Shown here: positions 17,075 through 25,149 of the stretch, piece after piece
Numbering within the stretch: position 1 is the first letter of the stretch
Layout: every line of letters starts with the position of its first letter
Assembly (NCBI RefSeq): GCF_937936315.1
Contig: NZ_CALGWU010000013.1
Location: forward strand, 1 to 47,107
Direction: 5' to 3'
Origin: an uncultured Capnocytophaga sp.
GTDB taxonomy: Bacteria; Bacteroidota; Bacteroidia; Flavobacteriales; Flavobacteriaceae
DNA: 47,107 bases
Position numbers and translations under genes: made by a program
Notes under the pieces: generated by a model
Told to the model about the DNA's origin: nothing
Seen by the model: only the letters and a program-made list of their open reading frames with translations
The model's database searches: none

Positions 17075-17102
17075 TTTTATTAAGGTTGTTAATTAAACAG
17101 GG

Positions 17103-17110
17103 CAAAGATA
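17103..17110 (-). promoter_or_regulatory. Bacteroidota -7 element of manA
   Basis: On the minus strand the sequence reads TATCTTTG, followed by CCCTG, 28 bases before the manA start. The region upstream consists of ACGAATGACGA repeats and holds no clear -33 TTG. Confidence 0.55.
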
Positions 17111-17120
17111 ATAAATAATT

Positions 17121-17145
17121 ACGAATAACGAATGACGAATGACGA
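17121..17145. repeat. ACGAATGACGA-type repeat
   Basis: ACGAATAACG and two ATGACGA units, the same family as 11700-11740, lie between the manA promoter and the remnant of a membrane-protein gene. Confidence 0.6.
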
Positions 17146-17150
17146 TTTTT

Positions 17151-17390
17151 TCAATTAAATAGTCCTTTCTTATACTGTTGATTTCGATAATACAGCATAA
17201 AAATATAAGCTGGCACGGCTATAACAGCCGATAAACCCACAGCTAAAGTAGGTAGCATTATAAGTCCGTATATCACAAATGTAATAACATCTATGGTGAG
17301 AAAATAGTTTTTGAAATTGAAAGAAGTTTTCTTTTTCAGAACAATAGGGAGAAGTATATAAAATAGGAATGGAGCAATAACGGTAAAATC
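17151..17390 (-). pseudogene. 3' remnant of a membrane-protein gene at the island border
   Basis: On the minus strand an open frame of 79 codons ends in TGA at 17151. It reads DFTVIAPFLFYILLPIVL at the start, then a Lys-rich turn, a second hydrophobic stretch (VITFVIYGLIMLP, TLAVGLSAVIAVPAYIF) and ends YKKGLFN. It begins without a start codon and meets an in-frame TAG at 17391-17393, directly where the AT-rich accessory island starts. The simplest reading is that the 5' part was lost when the island was inserted. No matching 5' part is visible at the other island edge near 22860-22897, so some sequence was deleted or the gene was already broken. Confidence 0.6.
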
Positions 17391-17406
17391 CTAAAAAATG
17401 TTAGTT

Positions 17407-18093
17407 TCACCACGCTACCTCTACAGCAAGATAATTCCATATAACTATTCTGACACTTAGAGGATCTGTAATTACCATATACTGGTAAATATTGGGTTGC
17501 ACAATCTGCCAATGTGAATAAATATTATTTTTACTATCAATGTATAAATCCATAAGGGCTCTGCTCCCAACTTCTGGCAGAAAATCCATTTTCTTACACG
17601 CATAAAATGCATCTCTTTCCTTTAAGGATAAGTTAGGTAATACTTCAAATTTCCAATAAGTGGGCGGATCAATTACAGCTTCACTATTCTCATATTTTAT
17701 GTGACCTTTAGCTAATTTCACAAAGAAATTTTCTAATCGACCAACTTCTACATTGAAATGCGTTTCTCCATTAATTGATATCAAGGAATTCGATATTCTA
17801 TGTTGTAAACTCTCTTTCTTGGAAAGAATATTTTTAATCTTTACCCTTGTCAAATTTTCAATACTTGTTGTGCCATGTATAGCACATTCAAGCAAACATG
17901 CAACATATTCTTCATCTAATGAAAAACTTCTATTACATTTTGAACAGCAAGGGACTACTGGTAAATTCTCAGGATATGGTTGATCTAGTAAAATCTTTGA
18001 CGGCACATGATCTCTTGTATCTGGATTATTTATTCCGCAATAAGAACATATTAGGTCAAGACGTTCATCACTGTGATGTGTTCTTTGTATCAT
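17407..18093 (-). CDS. HNH-type nuclease of the methyltransferase-kinase operon
   Basis: With ATG at 18093 the protein has 228 residues. A longer form would need a TTG at 18117. Near the N-terminus lies a treble-clef arrangement: Cys16 and Cys19 (CSYC), Asp28-His29 in TRDHVPSKILL, Cys50 and Cys53 (CSKC) with Asn54. The paired cysteines should bind zinc, and the DH plus later Asn fit the catalytic HNH pattern. The rest (about 75-228) is mixed and ends in a segment with YQYMVITDPLSVRIVIWN, unassigned. It is the last gene of the operon, 37 bases after the response regulator gene, and is the likely DNA-cutting effector. No experimental support is visible. Confidence 0.8.
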   Translation of the reverse strand: MIQRTHHSDERLDLICSYCGINNPDTRDHVPSKILLDQPYPENLPVVPCCSKCNRSFSLDEEYVACLLECAIHGTTSIENLTRVKIKNILSKKESLQHRISNSLISINGETHFNVEVGRLENFFVKLAKGHIKYENSEAVIDPPTYWKFEVLPNLSLKERDAFYACKKMDFLPEVGSRALMDLYIDSKNNIYSHWQIVQPNIYQYMVITDPLSVRIVIWNYLAVEVAW

Positions 18094-18130
18094 GAAAAAG
18101 GTTAAATTTGTTGTCAAAAAACTCTCGTGG

Positions 18131-19234
18131 TTACAATGCTTTTAATATTAGTTCGCTATCAATATCAGGATAACCAATCCGATTGTAGTAACGAATGAAA
18201 CTTGAAACCATTGATTCCGCATAAGGACTATCTAATTTTGCCACTCGAGTATAGGTTTTCAAATCATCATATTTCACCATTTCTTTAGATTGAAAATCAA
18301 TTATTCGATTTTCAATAAATGGCGTTTGTGGTAAGAAGAAATATCTATCCCCTTTCCTAGATTCTATTAAACTAATCAAATTTCCCTTTTCATTTCCCTT
18401 TTCATCCTTGCCATCTTTTTTACTTTGATACTTTTCATATTCTTTGGTCTCTGATAATAACTTAGTTTTTGCTAAAAGAACATCACTTACTTTTCGTGAT
18501 CGATTTTTTCCCGAAATAAAATCACAACTCGGTGTGAGAATTACAAATACCTCTTGATCTTTTTGTAATATTTCTCCACATTCATATTCACCTAAATCGG
18601 TTGGGTATATGTAGAATTGCATAGGATGAACTTTCTCTTTATTCAGACTATTATCTCCCAAAATTTCAGAGATTTTATCTTGTGAAAGAGAGCTGCTAAA
18701 CTTGCGTAACATTAAATAACCAAGAGAAAAGTCGTTTATTCCCGGTCTAAACTTATCTCTTTGGTTATGAATTATTTCCCAAAAATAGTTTTTTAGTTCT
18801 TCTTCTAAACAAGCGTGTATATTCTCCTTAATAAATGGCAAATTGAATTTTATGAGCCGTTCTATTTCTAGTTTCAATCCATTAAATCCGTCATCTCCCT
18901 TTGTGACAACTCCTACAATCTGAGATTTTAAATCCTGTACATCTTTCGTATTACCTGAATAAAAGATTACTGGGATAAAACATTTGCTCTGAATTTGTTC
19001 TAGAATTTGAAGTCCTAACTGCTCTCCTCCATTAATAGGATTACCTTTATAAATATCCAAAATAATTATGTGATAAGGTTTTGAGTTGATTTTTTCAATA
19101 GCATTATCAAACGTGTCTACTGCTTCAATATTCACTTTAAAATTGCATAAAGTATCATTTTGCAATAGTGCTATCAAATCATCCCTATTCTGTTTATCAT
19201 CTTCTATGTATAATAATTTTAGCTCTTTACTCAT
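18131..19234 (-). CDS. Response regulator with unassigned C-terminal domain, 367 aa
   Basis: The first 125 residues form a receiver domain: acidic pocket Glu11-Asp12-Asp13 (YIEDD), phosphoacceptor Asp60 (IIILDIYKG), Ser93 (FYSGN) and Lys112 (VTKGD). All key residues are kept, so phosphorylation is plausible. The remaining 240 residues are not a known DNA-binding output domain that I recognise. They include FWEIIHNQRDKFRPGIND, a segment with VILTPSCDFISGKNRSRK and a final helix. The start overlaps the stop of the kinase-like gene by 4 bases, so the pair is translationally coupled. The domain could pass a signal to the HNH protein or bind DNA; this is inference. Confidence 0.85.
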   Translation of the reverse strand: MSKELKLLYIEDDKQNRDDLIALLQNDTLCNFKVNIEAVDTFDNAIEKINSKPYHIIILDIYKGNPINGGEQLGLQILEQIQSKCFIPVIFYSGNTKDVQDLKSQIVGVVTKGDDGFNGLKLEIERLIKFNLPFIKENIHACLEEELKNYFWEIIHNQRDKFRPGINDFSLGYLMLRKFSSSLSQDKISEILGDNSLNKEKVHPMQFYIYPTDLGEYECGEILQKDQEVFVILTPSCDFISGKNRSRKVSDVLLAKTKLLSETKEYEKYQSKKDGKDEKGNEKGNLISLIESRKGDRYFFLPQTPFIENRIIDFQSKEMVKYDDLKTYTRVAKLDSPYAESMVSSFIRYYNRIGYPDIDSELILKAL

Positions 19235-21351
19235 ATTCTGTTTCTAAATGTTATTTTAAAAGTTGCTCCATCTAAAATATCGCTATTTATCAGCATAAAT
19301 TCACCATTGTATTCTGAAACCAATTCACCAATAATTGCCAATCCCAAACCTATACCATCAGGTTTGGTACTGAAGTAAGGTTCAAAGATATTATTTTCTG
19401 TTCCTAATTTTATTCCGGGTCCATTGTCGCTGAAAATAATCACCAATTCTTCATTTGCTTTTGAGACATTGACAACAATCTTTCTCTCAGACTCAATATT
19501 TTCAAGCCAATAAATTGAGTTTTGAATTAGATTCATAAATATGATTCCCAATTCTGCTTCATCAATGGCTACTGTATGTTCTGTTTCTGAGATGACATAG
19601 TTGATATTCAAACGTGATAAATCTGTGTGGTAAAGCATAAATTGACTTTTTATTACCTCCTCTACAATCACACTCTTAGGTCGACCACGTCTTCTACCAC
19701 CAAATGGTTCAATTCTCCTGAATAATTGTGCAAAATCTTTTCTAATATTTTGAATATTAGCGACCAAACCTTCTATTTCTTCAATATTTTTATTTTTTAA
19801 TGCTTTTACAATCAAATTCGCTTGTAAATCAATTTTATTCAAAAAGTTTCCACCATCATGAACAACAGCATCAATCAGTTGTCCCAGAGTAGTAAGCCTC
19901 CTATATCTTGATATTACTTCTTGAACCTTGGATACGCTATCTTTTATTTCGATATCTTTTCTTTTTACTGCTTCAAGAATTTCTTTTTCGGAAGGAACTT
20001 TTTCTTTGATAAGTTTTGAAATTGAATGCAGCGAAAATGTTTCAAACAAACTTTCTTTCGACATAGGATTTTTATCCCCCTCTCTTGGTCGTTCCTGATA
20101 TCTTCTCTGCTCTACCTCATTTAATATTAAAAGAATAAACTCTCTAATATCTTTAAGAGCCTGACTTTCAACGATACCTTCTCTATTACTCTGATCTTTT
20201 AGTAAAGGATTAGCATCCAAACCAATGGCAATATAGCCAACTATCTGATTATTACTTAATCTCAATGTTGGATTGTTAACCCTGCGAATATCCAAGCTTA
20301 CCCAATCGTTATTCTTGTTCCCATAAGGTAATACCCTGATGTTATCCCGGTATATACTAATTCCTGACAAATCATCCAAATCCTTTTTTATGTTTTTTAC
20401 TGTAGAATTTATCTCTTTTGATAATTTTTTCAAATCATCTCTATTCCAAACCCGAAACTCAAATGAAAACTTTCCTGCAACAGATTGTCTTTGCGGGTCC
20501 TTTAATAAAAAATCTTTTTCTGTAAATATTAGTTGTTCTTCCTTTCCTATGCTTTTACTAAAAAATAAAACCTCATCTGGACGTCCTTTTTCAGTAATAT
20601 GTCCTTTAATATAATAGTCCGGTTTATTTAATGTTTCAGGTCTTTCTATTATACCATTCAAATTTTTATCTAACCCAGAAGGAATATTTACATTTATTAA
20701 AAAATCCTCTACAGGAACTATTGGATTTAGCAACCTTGACAAGGTTACTCTCATTTCTCGGATTTTCTCTTCGTCCCAGTCATCACTTAAACCGATCAAC
20801 TTGAGTATTGTACCACTTTCTTTTATCTCTGTTGGTTGTCTTATTTCCCAATGTATATTAATGTTTTCCAAATAATTATCTTCATCTGAAAAATCATCCC
20901 AATTAAAATATACAATTATCTCTTCACTATCTTTCTGTCTTGTAATCAACTCCAATCTTGAAGCTAACTTTGCAGAAGCAAAACGTCCAATACCTTTTTC
21001 TCCTGTGAATTTTCGCTTTGTATTTTGATTTTCTTTTTTCTTTTTGAAATTTGTTGCAGGTTCCATCCATGCAGATTGGATAGTATTGAAATCCATCCCT
21101 TTTCCTTCGTCAAGGATAATTATGGATGCATTTATTTTGTCAATGTATTTTTTTATTTTTTTTCCCTCAAACCTCTCTTTAACAATTCCGTTAAAGGTAA
21201 TTTCAACAATCGGAGATTCGGCATCGTAACTATTTTTTACCAATTCAACGACAGCAACATTATCATTACTGATAAGTTCTTCACCTATAGTTTTAATAAT
21301 TCTCGCCTTAGGTTTAAAGACAAAACTTCCTTTATTTATACTTGCATTCAT
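19231..21351 (-). CDS. Double GHKL protein: MORC/Hsp90-like ATPase plus histidine-kinase module
   Basis: Two ATP-binding modules are visible in 706 residues. The N-terminal one has Glu36-to-Asn40 (VELVKNSYDA), DEGKGM (81-86) and GEKGIG (117-122), the GHKL set of Hsp90, MutL and MORC ATPases. An unassigned middle (about 200-480) ends in a coiled-coil-like helix. The C-terminal half has an H-box-like segment with His498 (DAVVHDGGNFLNKI), N-box (NLIQN, 607-611), G1 (SDNGPGI, Asp642), F-box (IFEPYFSTK) and G2 (GIGLGL, 666-671), as in histidine kinases. No membrane segment is present, so the protein is cytoplasmic. It overlaps the methyltransferase gene (ATGA) and the regulator gene by 4 bases each. 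It could sense DNA state and phosphorylate the regulator. Confidence 0.85.
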   Translation of the reverse strand: MNASINKGSFVFKPKARIIKTIGEELISNDNVAVVELVKNSYDAESPIVEITFNGIVKERFEGKKIKKYIDKINASIIILDEGKGMDFNTIQSAWMEPATNFKKKKENQNTKRKFTGEKGIGRFASAKLASRLELITRQKDSEEIIVYFNWDDFSDEDNYLENINIHWEIRQPTEIKESGTILKLIGLSDDWDEEKIREMRVTLSRLLNPIVPVEDFLINVNIPSGLDKNLNGIIERPETLNKPDYYIKGHITEKGRPDEVLFFSKSIGKEEQLIFTEKDFLLKDPQRQSVAGKFSFEFRVWNRDDLKKLSKEINSTVKNIKKDLDDLSGISIYRDNIRVLPYGNKNNDWVSLDIRRVNNPTLRLSNNQIVGYIAIGLDANPLLKDQSNREGIVESQALKDIREFILLILNEVEQRRYQERPREGDKNPMSKESLFETFSLHSISKLIKEKVPSEKEILEAVKRKDIEIKDSVSKVQEVISRYRRLTTLGQLIDAVVHDGGNFLNKIDLQANLIVKALKNKNIEEIEGLVANIQNIRKDFAQLFRRIEPFGGRRRGRPKSVIVEEVIKSQFMLYHTDLSRLNINYVISETEHTVAIDEAELGIIFMNLIQNSIYWLENIESERKIVVNVSKANEELVIIFSDNGPGIKLGTENNIFEPYFSTKPDGIGLGLAIIGELVSEYNGEFMLINSDILDGATFKITFRNRI

Positions 21352-22610
21352 ATCAACATCTTTTTTATTTCTTCTGCAATTTTATGAGCCAAAACCACTG
21401 GGACAGCATTACCTATCTGTTTAAATACAGCGCTTCTGCTACCTTCAAAATAATAATCATCTGGAAAGGATTGTAGTCTGGCAGCTTCGCGAACGGTTAT
21501 TGAACGAACATTTTCTATTGTTGGAGAAAGTGTCGGATAAATGTAATAATGTCCATCCATAGCAATATGGGCAACAACTGTATGACAACAGCCATAAGGA
21601 TCAACAACTTGAAAACGATTGAGAAATGTTTCCTTATTCTTGTGGTGTTGAAGGTGAGCGGGAATTTTCGAGTAATCAATACGTTTTTTCTCATTCAACC
21701 ACATCTCAACCGCCATTCTGTATATTTCTCGATCATTTGCATTGTTTGGTCGGGCAATATGCTGTGTTGTAAAATCAAAATCACTACTGCGGATACCTGA
21801 TTTTTTCAGATACTTCATTTTTGAAAGAGGCTTCGTGTATAAAATTGGTTCACATAACTTACCTTCTCCATGCTTGCGTTCTGGTAAGTCGGAAAATAAA
21901 TCTTTTAGTACTTCGTAATTATTATATTCTGTTTTCAGTTCAGGGTAATGAAATCTCGTATTCTTTCTCCATCCAACAATAATTACCCTTTGCCTATTTT
22001 GTAAAACTCCATGTTGTGAAGCTATTTGTATATGATCTTCCATCATATATCCAGCTTTATCTACAAGCTGCTTCAAATCTTCAAAAAGTTGACCGTTCTT
22101 CGCAGTTCGGATACCTAAAACATTTTCAAACACAAACATCTTAGGTTGATAATATTGAAGAAACTTTACATAATACTTATAGAGTTCATTACGCGGGTCT
22201 TTTTCCACGGCTTTACCCATTCTTGCCCTACCTGCCACAGAATAAGCCTGACAAGGCGGTCCTCCAATGATAATATCAACTTGTTTATCGCCTTTAAGTT
22301 TATCTACCTTTACAAAAATATTTTCTATGGTATCTTCTCCGATAGTCTCACGAATAACACTATCAATTATTTCCTGCGGGACTTGCGTCCAAAGTTTGCT
22401 ACCATCGGTTCTTTCTTCTTTATTATAAAGATAATCTTTGTATTTTTGTAATTGATTGTTGGCTCTTAACCAATGAAAAGCCGCACGGGTTTTTAATGTA
22501 TCACAGGCATACTTTTCCATTTCGATATGTGCTAAAGGAGTATAACCAGCCCGAATAAATCCTTCTGACAACCCTCCTGCACCTGCAAATAGATCTATAA
22601 ATGTAAGCAT
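21348..22610 (-). CDS. C5 cytosine-specific DNA methyltransferase
   Basis: This 420-residue enzyme transfers a methyl group from SAM to cytosine C5 in DNA. Motif I is FIDLFAGAGGLSEGF at the N-terminus. Motif IV is IIGGPPCQAYS with catalytic Cys120, preceded by a longer than usual insert between motifs I and IV (about 45-105). ENV of motif VI (FVFENVLG), QNRQRVIIVGW of motif VIII, and motifs IX and X (TVREAARLQSFPDDY, QIGNAVP) are all present. The target recognition region lies around 250-330. It is the first gene of a four-gene operon and starts a 4-base overlap with the GHKL gene. Composition is more AT-rich than flanking core genes, consistent with transfer. The recognition site cannot be predicted by eye. 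Confidence 0.95.
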   Translation of the reverse strand: MLTFIDLFAGAGGLSEGFIRAGYTPLAHIEMEKYACDTLKTRAAFHWLRANNQLQKYKDYLYNKEERTDGSKLWTQVPQEIIDSVIRETIGEDTIENIFVKVDKLKGDKQVDIIIGGPPCQAYSVAGRARMGKAVEKDPRNELYKYYVKFLQYYQPKMFVFENVLGIRTAKNGQLFEDLKQLVDKAGYMMEDHIQIASQHGVLQNRQRVIIVGWRKNTRFHYPELKTEYNNYEVLKDLFSDLPERKHGEGKLCEPILYTKPLSKMKYLKKSGIRSSDFDFTTQHIARPNNANDREIYRMAVEMWLNEKKRIDYSKIPAHLQHHKNKETFLNRFQVVDPYGCCHTVVAHIAMDGHYYIYPTLSPTIENVRSITVREAARLQSFPDDYYFEGSRSAVFKQIGNAVPVVLAHKIAEEIKKMLI

Positions 22611-22762
22611 TCTAATCGTTTTATATTAAAAAAAAGAGTTGTTTTCTTATAACTTTTTAATTACAAATACTTATAGGAAAAGGATTACAATTTGTCCACT
22701 ACTTAAATTTCCAAAAACTTCCTTAATTTGCTATCATTTCAAATCAACTCTTGATATTAATG

Positions 22763-22794
22763 CAAAGATAAATAAAAAGTATTACCTGACCAAA
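22763..22794 (-). promoter_or_regulatory. Promoter of the methyltransferase operon
   Basis: On the minus strand TTTG (22791-22794) and TATCTTTG (22763-22770) are separated by 20 bases, fitting a Bacteroidota -33/-7 promoter. Transcription would start near 22757, leaving an AT-rich leader of about 145 bases before the methyltransferase start at 22610. I see no gene, tRNA or strong hairpin in 22611-22897 apart from this promoter. Confidence 0.6.
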
Positions 22795-22897
22795 AAAAAT
22801 ACTTGTTTTTCATTGTAATGTCTAATAAAAAAACAAAAATCGTAAAAATATCACTTAATCCCTAAAAAAAATAAGAATGCACAATACTTTTCAATGT

Positions 22898-23332
22898 TTA
22901 ATTTGCTAATTCTAATTTACTAAGGATAAGTTCTTCTAATGAGTTGAAGAGTTTTTCATACGCTCCAATATCGTGATTATACAAAATCACTTCACGAGTT
23001 GCGGTGTCTACCAATATAGGATTCCCCATATCGTCTACCGAAATAACATATTGTTGTGTCTCTATACTCATTTGCTCTCTAAAATCATTGGTAAGCTCTA
23101 CAAAAGTTTCATCACCTATTAGTTCAGTATTTTTTAGTCCATAAATACGAATGTCACCTATTACCACCCCTCCATAATGTAGTAATAAATATCGGTGAGT
23201 TTCGTCCAATTTCAGCTGCATAGTTTGTTCCACAAGCAATAACTCATCGGCTGTAGAAGGTTCTCCCACTGTTATAGGATTCTTTTGGAAAAAATCCTGC
23301 AGTTTTTTAATAATATTTGGGTTAATCATCAT
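22898..23332 (-). CDS. SMI1/KNR4 (SUKH) family protein
   Basis: The 144-residue protein matches the SUKH fold. It has the N-terminal helix IIKKLQDFFQ, the EPSTADELLLVEQTMQLKL segment, the Y-R-LLLHYGG turn and the region GDIRIYGLKNTELIG. The C-terminal end is YEKLFNSLEELI. SUKH proteins often act as immunity proteins to secreted nuclease or other polymorphic toxins. No toxin gene lies next to it. It lies 5 bases after the nitroreductase gene and is probably co-transcribed. The start could be either of two adjacent ATGs. It stands at the edge of the methyltransferase island. Confidence 0.8.
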   Translation of the reverse strand: MMINPNIIKKLQDFFQKNPITVGEPSTADELLLVEQTMQLKLDETHRYLLLHYGGVVIGDIRIYGLKNTELIGDETFVELTNDFREQMSIETQQYVISVDDMGNPILVDTATREVILYNHDIGAYEKLFNSLEELILSKLELAN

Positions 23333-23337
23333 TTCTA

Positions 23338-24057
23338 CTATTTATGCCTATACACTTCCTCAAAAGGCAACCTAAACCTTTCACCCCATATACCGCGTTC
23401 TTCGCGAAAGCCACAAGCTACAACCATAGTCACCTCAGCCCCATAAGGCAAGTGCAACAGTTTCTTAATACGACGGCTATCATACCCGCCTAACGGACAA
23501 GTATCATACCCTTCCTCTGCCATTGCTAACATAAAAGTTTGTGCTACAAGCCCGCAGCTTTTATGTACATCCACACGCATATCACTTTCAGAAAGTTCTC
23601 GCACCATAGGGCGAAACCAACTGATGACCACCCCAAAGAGTTTGCGAAAAGCACCTAGTAAGCCGAAAAAACGACTGTATACAAAGGGGATTAGTTTGCC
23701 GTAATACCTCTCTCTATCTTTAATGCGTTTGGCTTGACGTTCAGGCGGACTGTTGCGCTGTATATTACCGCGCTCAAATTCCAAAATCATCTTGGCGTGC
23801 TGACGGTGTTTGTCTTGTCGAGTCACGAAAACGACCATCTGTTGTGCCGTGGTTGCAGAAAGCTGCCCCAAACAGACTTGTGCTAATTTTTCTAACAAAG
23901 TCTTATCAGTAATATGATAGAACTCATATAGTTGCATATTAAAACCACTAGGTGCTAGTGTAGCGAGCCTAAGGCATTCACGCACCTTTTCCTCACTAAT
24001 GGGTGTAGGAGCGAAATAACGTACCGCCCTGCGGAAATTTAAAATATCTTTTAACAT
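23338..24057 (-). CDS. Nitroreductase family protein
   Basis: The 239-residue FMN-dependent oxidoreductase shows the family's RRAVRYFAPTPISEEKV start (FMN phosphate-binding Arg residues), LRLATLAPSGFNMQLYEFYHI, and the late ALAMAEEGYDTCPLGGYDSRRIKKLL segment. Such enzymes reduce nitro groups or quinones with NAD(P)H. An insert around 95-150 (basic, with RYYGKLIPFVYSRFFGLLGAF) is longer than in the shortest family members and may form a membrane-near cap. It is divergent from rsmH and leads a two-gene unit with the SUKH protein. The physiological substrate is unknown. Confidence 0.88.
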   Translation of the reverse strand: MLKDILNFRRAVRYFAPTPISEEKVRECLRLATLAPSGFNMQLYEFYHITDKTLLEKLAQVCLGQLSATTAQQMVVFVTRQDKHRQHAKMILEFERGNIQRNSPPERQAKRIKDRERYYGKLIPFVYSRFFGLLGAFRKLFGVVISWFRPMVRELSESDMRVDVHKSCGLVAQTFMLAMAEEGYDTCPLGGYDSRRIKKLLHLPYGAEVTMVVACGFREERGIWGERFRLPFEEVYRHK

Positions 24058-24157
24058 AGGATTAGTGTTTAGCAGTCAGCTAAAATTACCGACATTTCTT
24101 GTCAATTTTTAGTTTATGGCAGCAAATTTACAAAAAGAAACTGAAAAAAACAAACTA

Positions 24158-24187
24158 TTGCTAATTTGCTAATTATTTGTACCTTTG
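24158..24187 (+). promoter_or_regulatory. Promoter of rsmH and the dcw genes
   Basis: TTG (24158-24160) and TACCTTTG (24180-24187) are separated by 19 bases, the standard Bacteroidota -33/-7 arrangement. Transcription should start about 20 bases before the rsmH start at 24214. The spacer contains the TTTGCTAATT repeat motif found in several gaps of this window. Confidence 0.65.
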
Positions 24188-24213
24188 CCCTTTGATTTAG
24201 AACATTCTGTAAT

Positions 24214-25128
24214 ATGAACGATAATTCCTCTTATCACATTCCCGTTTTGTTGCAACAAAGTGTTGAGGGTTTGGCAATTAAGCCCAATGGCACTTATGTA
24301 GATGTTACCTTTGGCGGCGGCGGTCATTCGCGTGAAATCCTCAAACATTTAGGCAATGAGGGGCGACTTTTTGCTTTCGATCAAGATACTGATGCAGCTG
24401 CCAATGCTATAGCCGATGACCGTTTTACACTCATCCAGCAGAATTTCAAATATTTGCGACAATACTTGCGTTTCTATGGTATCACACAAGTAGACGGGGT
24501 TTTAGGTGATTTTGGGGTTTCTTCTCATCAATTTGACGTTGCCGAACGCGGCTTTTCTACTCGTTTTGAAGGTACTTTGGATATGCGTATGAACCAAAAT
24601 GCAGCGATTTCGGCTAAAGAAATTGTAAATGAATATGATGAAGAAGATTTAAGCCGATTGTTTTTCAACTATGGTGAGCTGAAAAACGCCAAAGCTATTG
24701 CTCGAGCGATTATCAATTATAGAGCACAGAAGCCTATTCAGTTAGGAAGTGAGTTACAAGAGGCTGTAAAGAGTTTTTTACCTAAGTTCAAAGAAAACAA
24801 AGTGTTAGCGCAAATCTATCAGGCAATACGCATAGAGGTGAATGGCGAAATGGAGGCTTTAGAATCGTTTTTGTTACAACTGCCCGATGTGGTGAAACTT
24901 GGGGGACGCATCAGTCTCATCAGCTATCATTCGCTTGAAGACCGTGCCGTAAAACGCTTTATACGCGACGGACAATTAGAAGGCGCTCCCGAAAAAGATT
25001 GGTTTGGCAATGTGTCAGTTCCGTTTAAAAAAGTAGGCGGACTTATCACTCCTACCGATAGTGAAATTGCAATGAATAACCGAGCTCGCAGTGCTAAACT
25101 TCGCATTGCTGAACGCATAAACTCTTAA
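24214..25128 (+). CDS. rsmH: 16S rRNA m4C1402 methyltransferase
   Basis: The 304-residue SAM-dependent enzyme methylates N4 of C1402 in 16S rRNA. Conserved features are HIPVLLQQSVEGL at the N-terminus, the SAM-binding DVTFGGGGHSREIL, FDQDTDA, GVLGDFGVSSHQFD, RGFSTRFEGTLDMRM and the C-terminal ISYHSLEDRAVKRF with NNRARSAKLRIAER. It is the first gene of the division and cell-wall cluster in its usual position before ftsL. It has its own promoter just upstream. Confidence 0.97.
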   Translation: MNDNSSYHIPVLLQQSVEGLAIKPNGTYVDVTFGGGGHSREILKHLGNEGRLFAFDQDTDAAANAIADDRFTLIQQNFKYLRQYLRFYGITQVDGVLGDFGVSSHQFDVAERGFSTRFEGTLDMRMNQNAAISAKEIVNEYDEEDLSRLFFNYGELKNAKAIARAIINYRAQKPIQLGSELQEAVKSFLPKFKENKVLAQIYQAIRIEVNGEMEALESFLLQLPDVVKLGGRISLISYHSLEDRAVKRFIRDGQLEGAPEKDWFGNVSVPFKKVGGLITPTDSEIAMNNRARSAKLRIAERINS

Positions 25129-25149
25129 TTCTTAACTTTTAACTAAAAA

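Noticed and set aside
17407..22610. Assignment of the island to Detocs, BREX or DISARM
   Set aside because: None of the diagnostic components of those systems is visible beyond a kinase/receiver pair or a methyltransferase.
23338..24057. Nitroreductase and SUKH genes as part of the methyltransferase island
   Set aside because: They have a separate transcription unit and core-like composition, and the island promoter lies between them and the operon.
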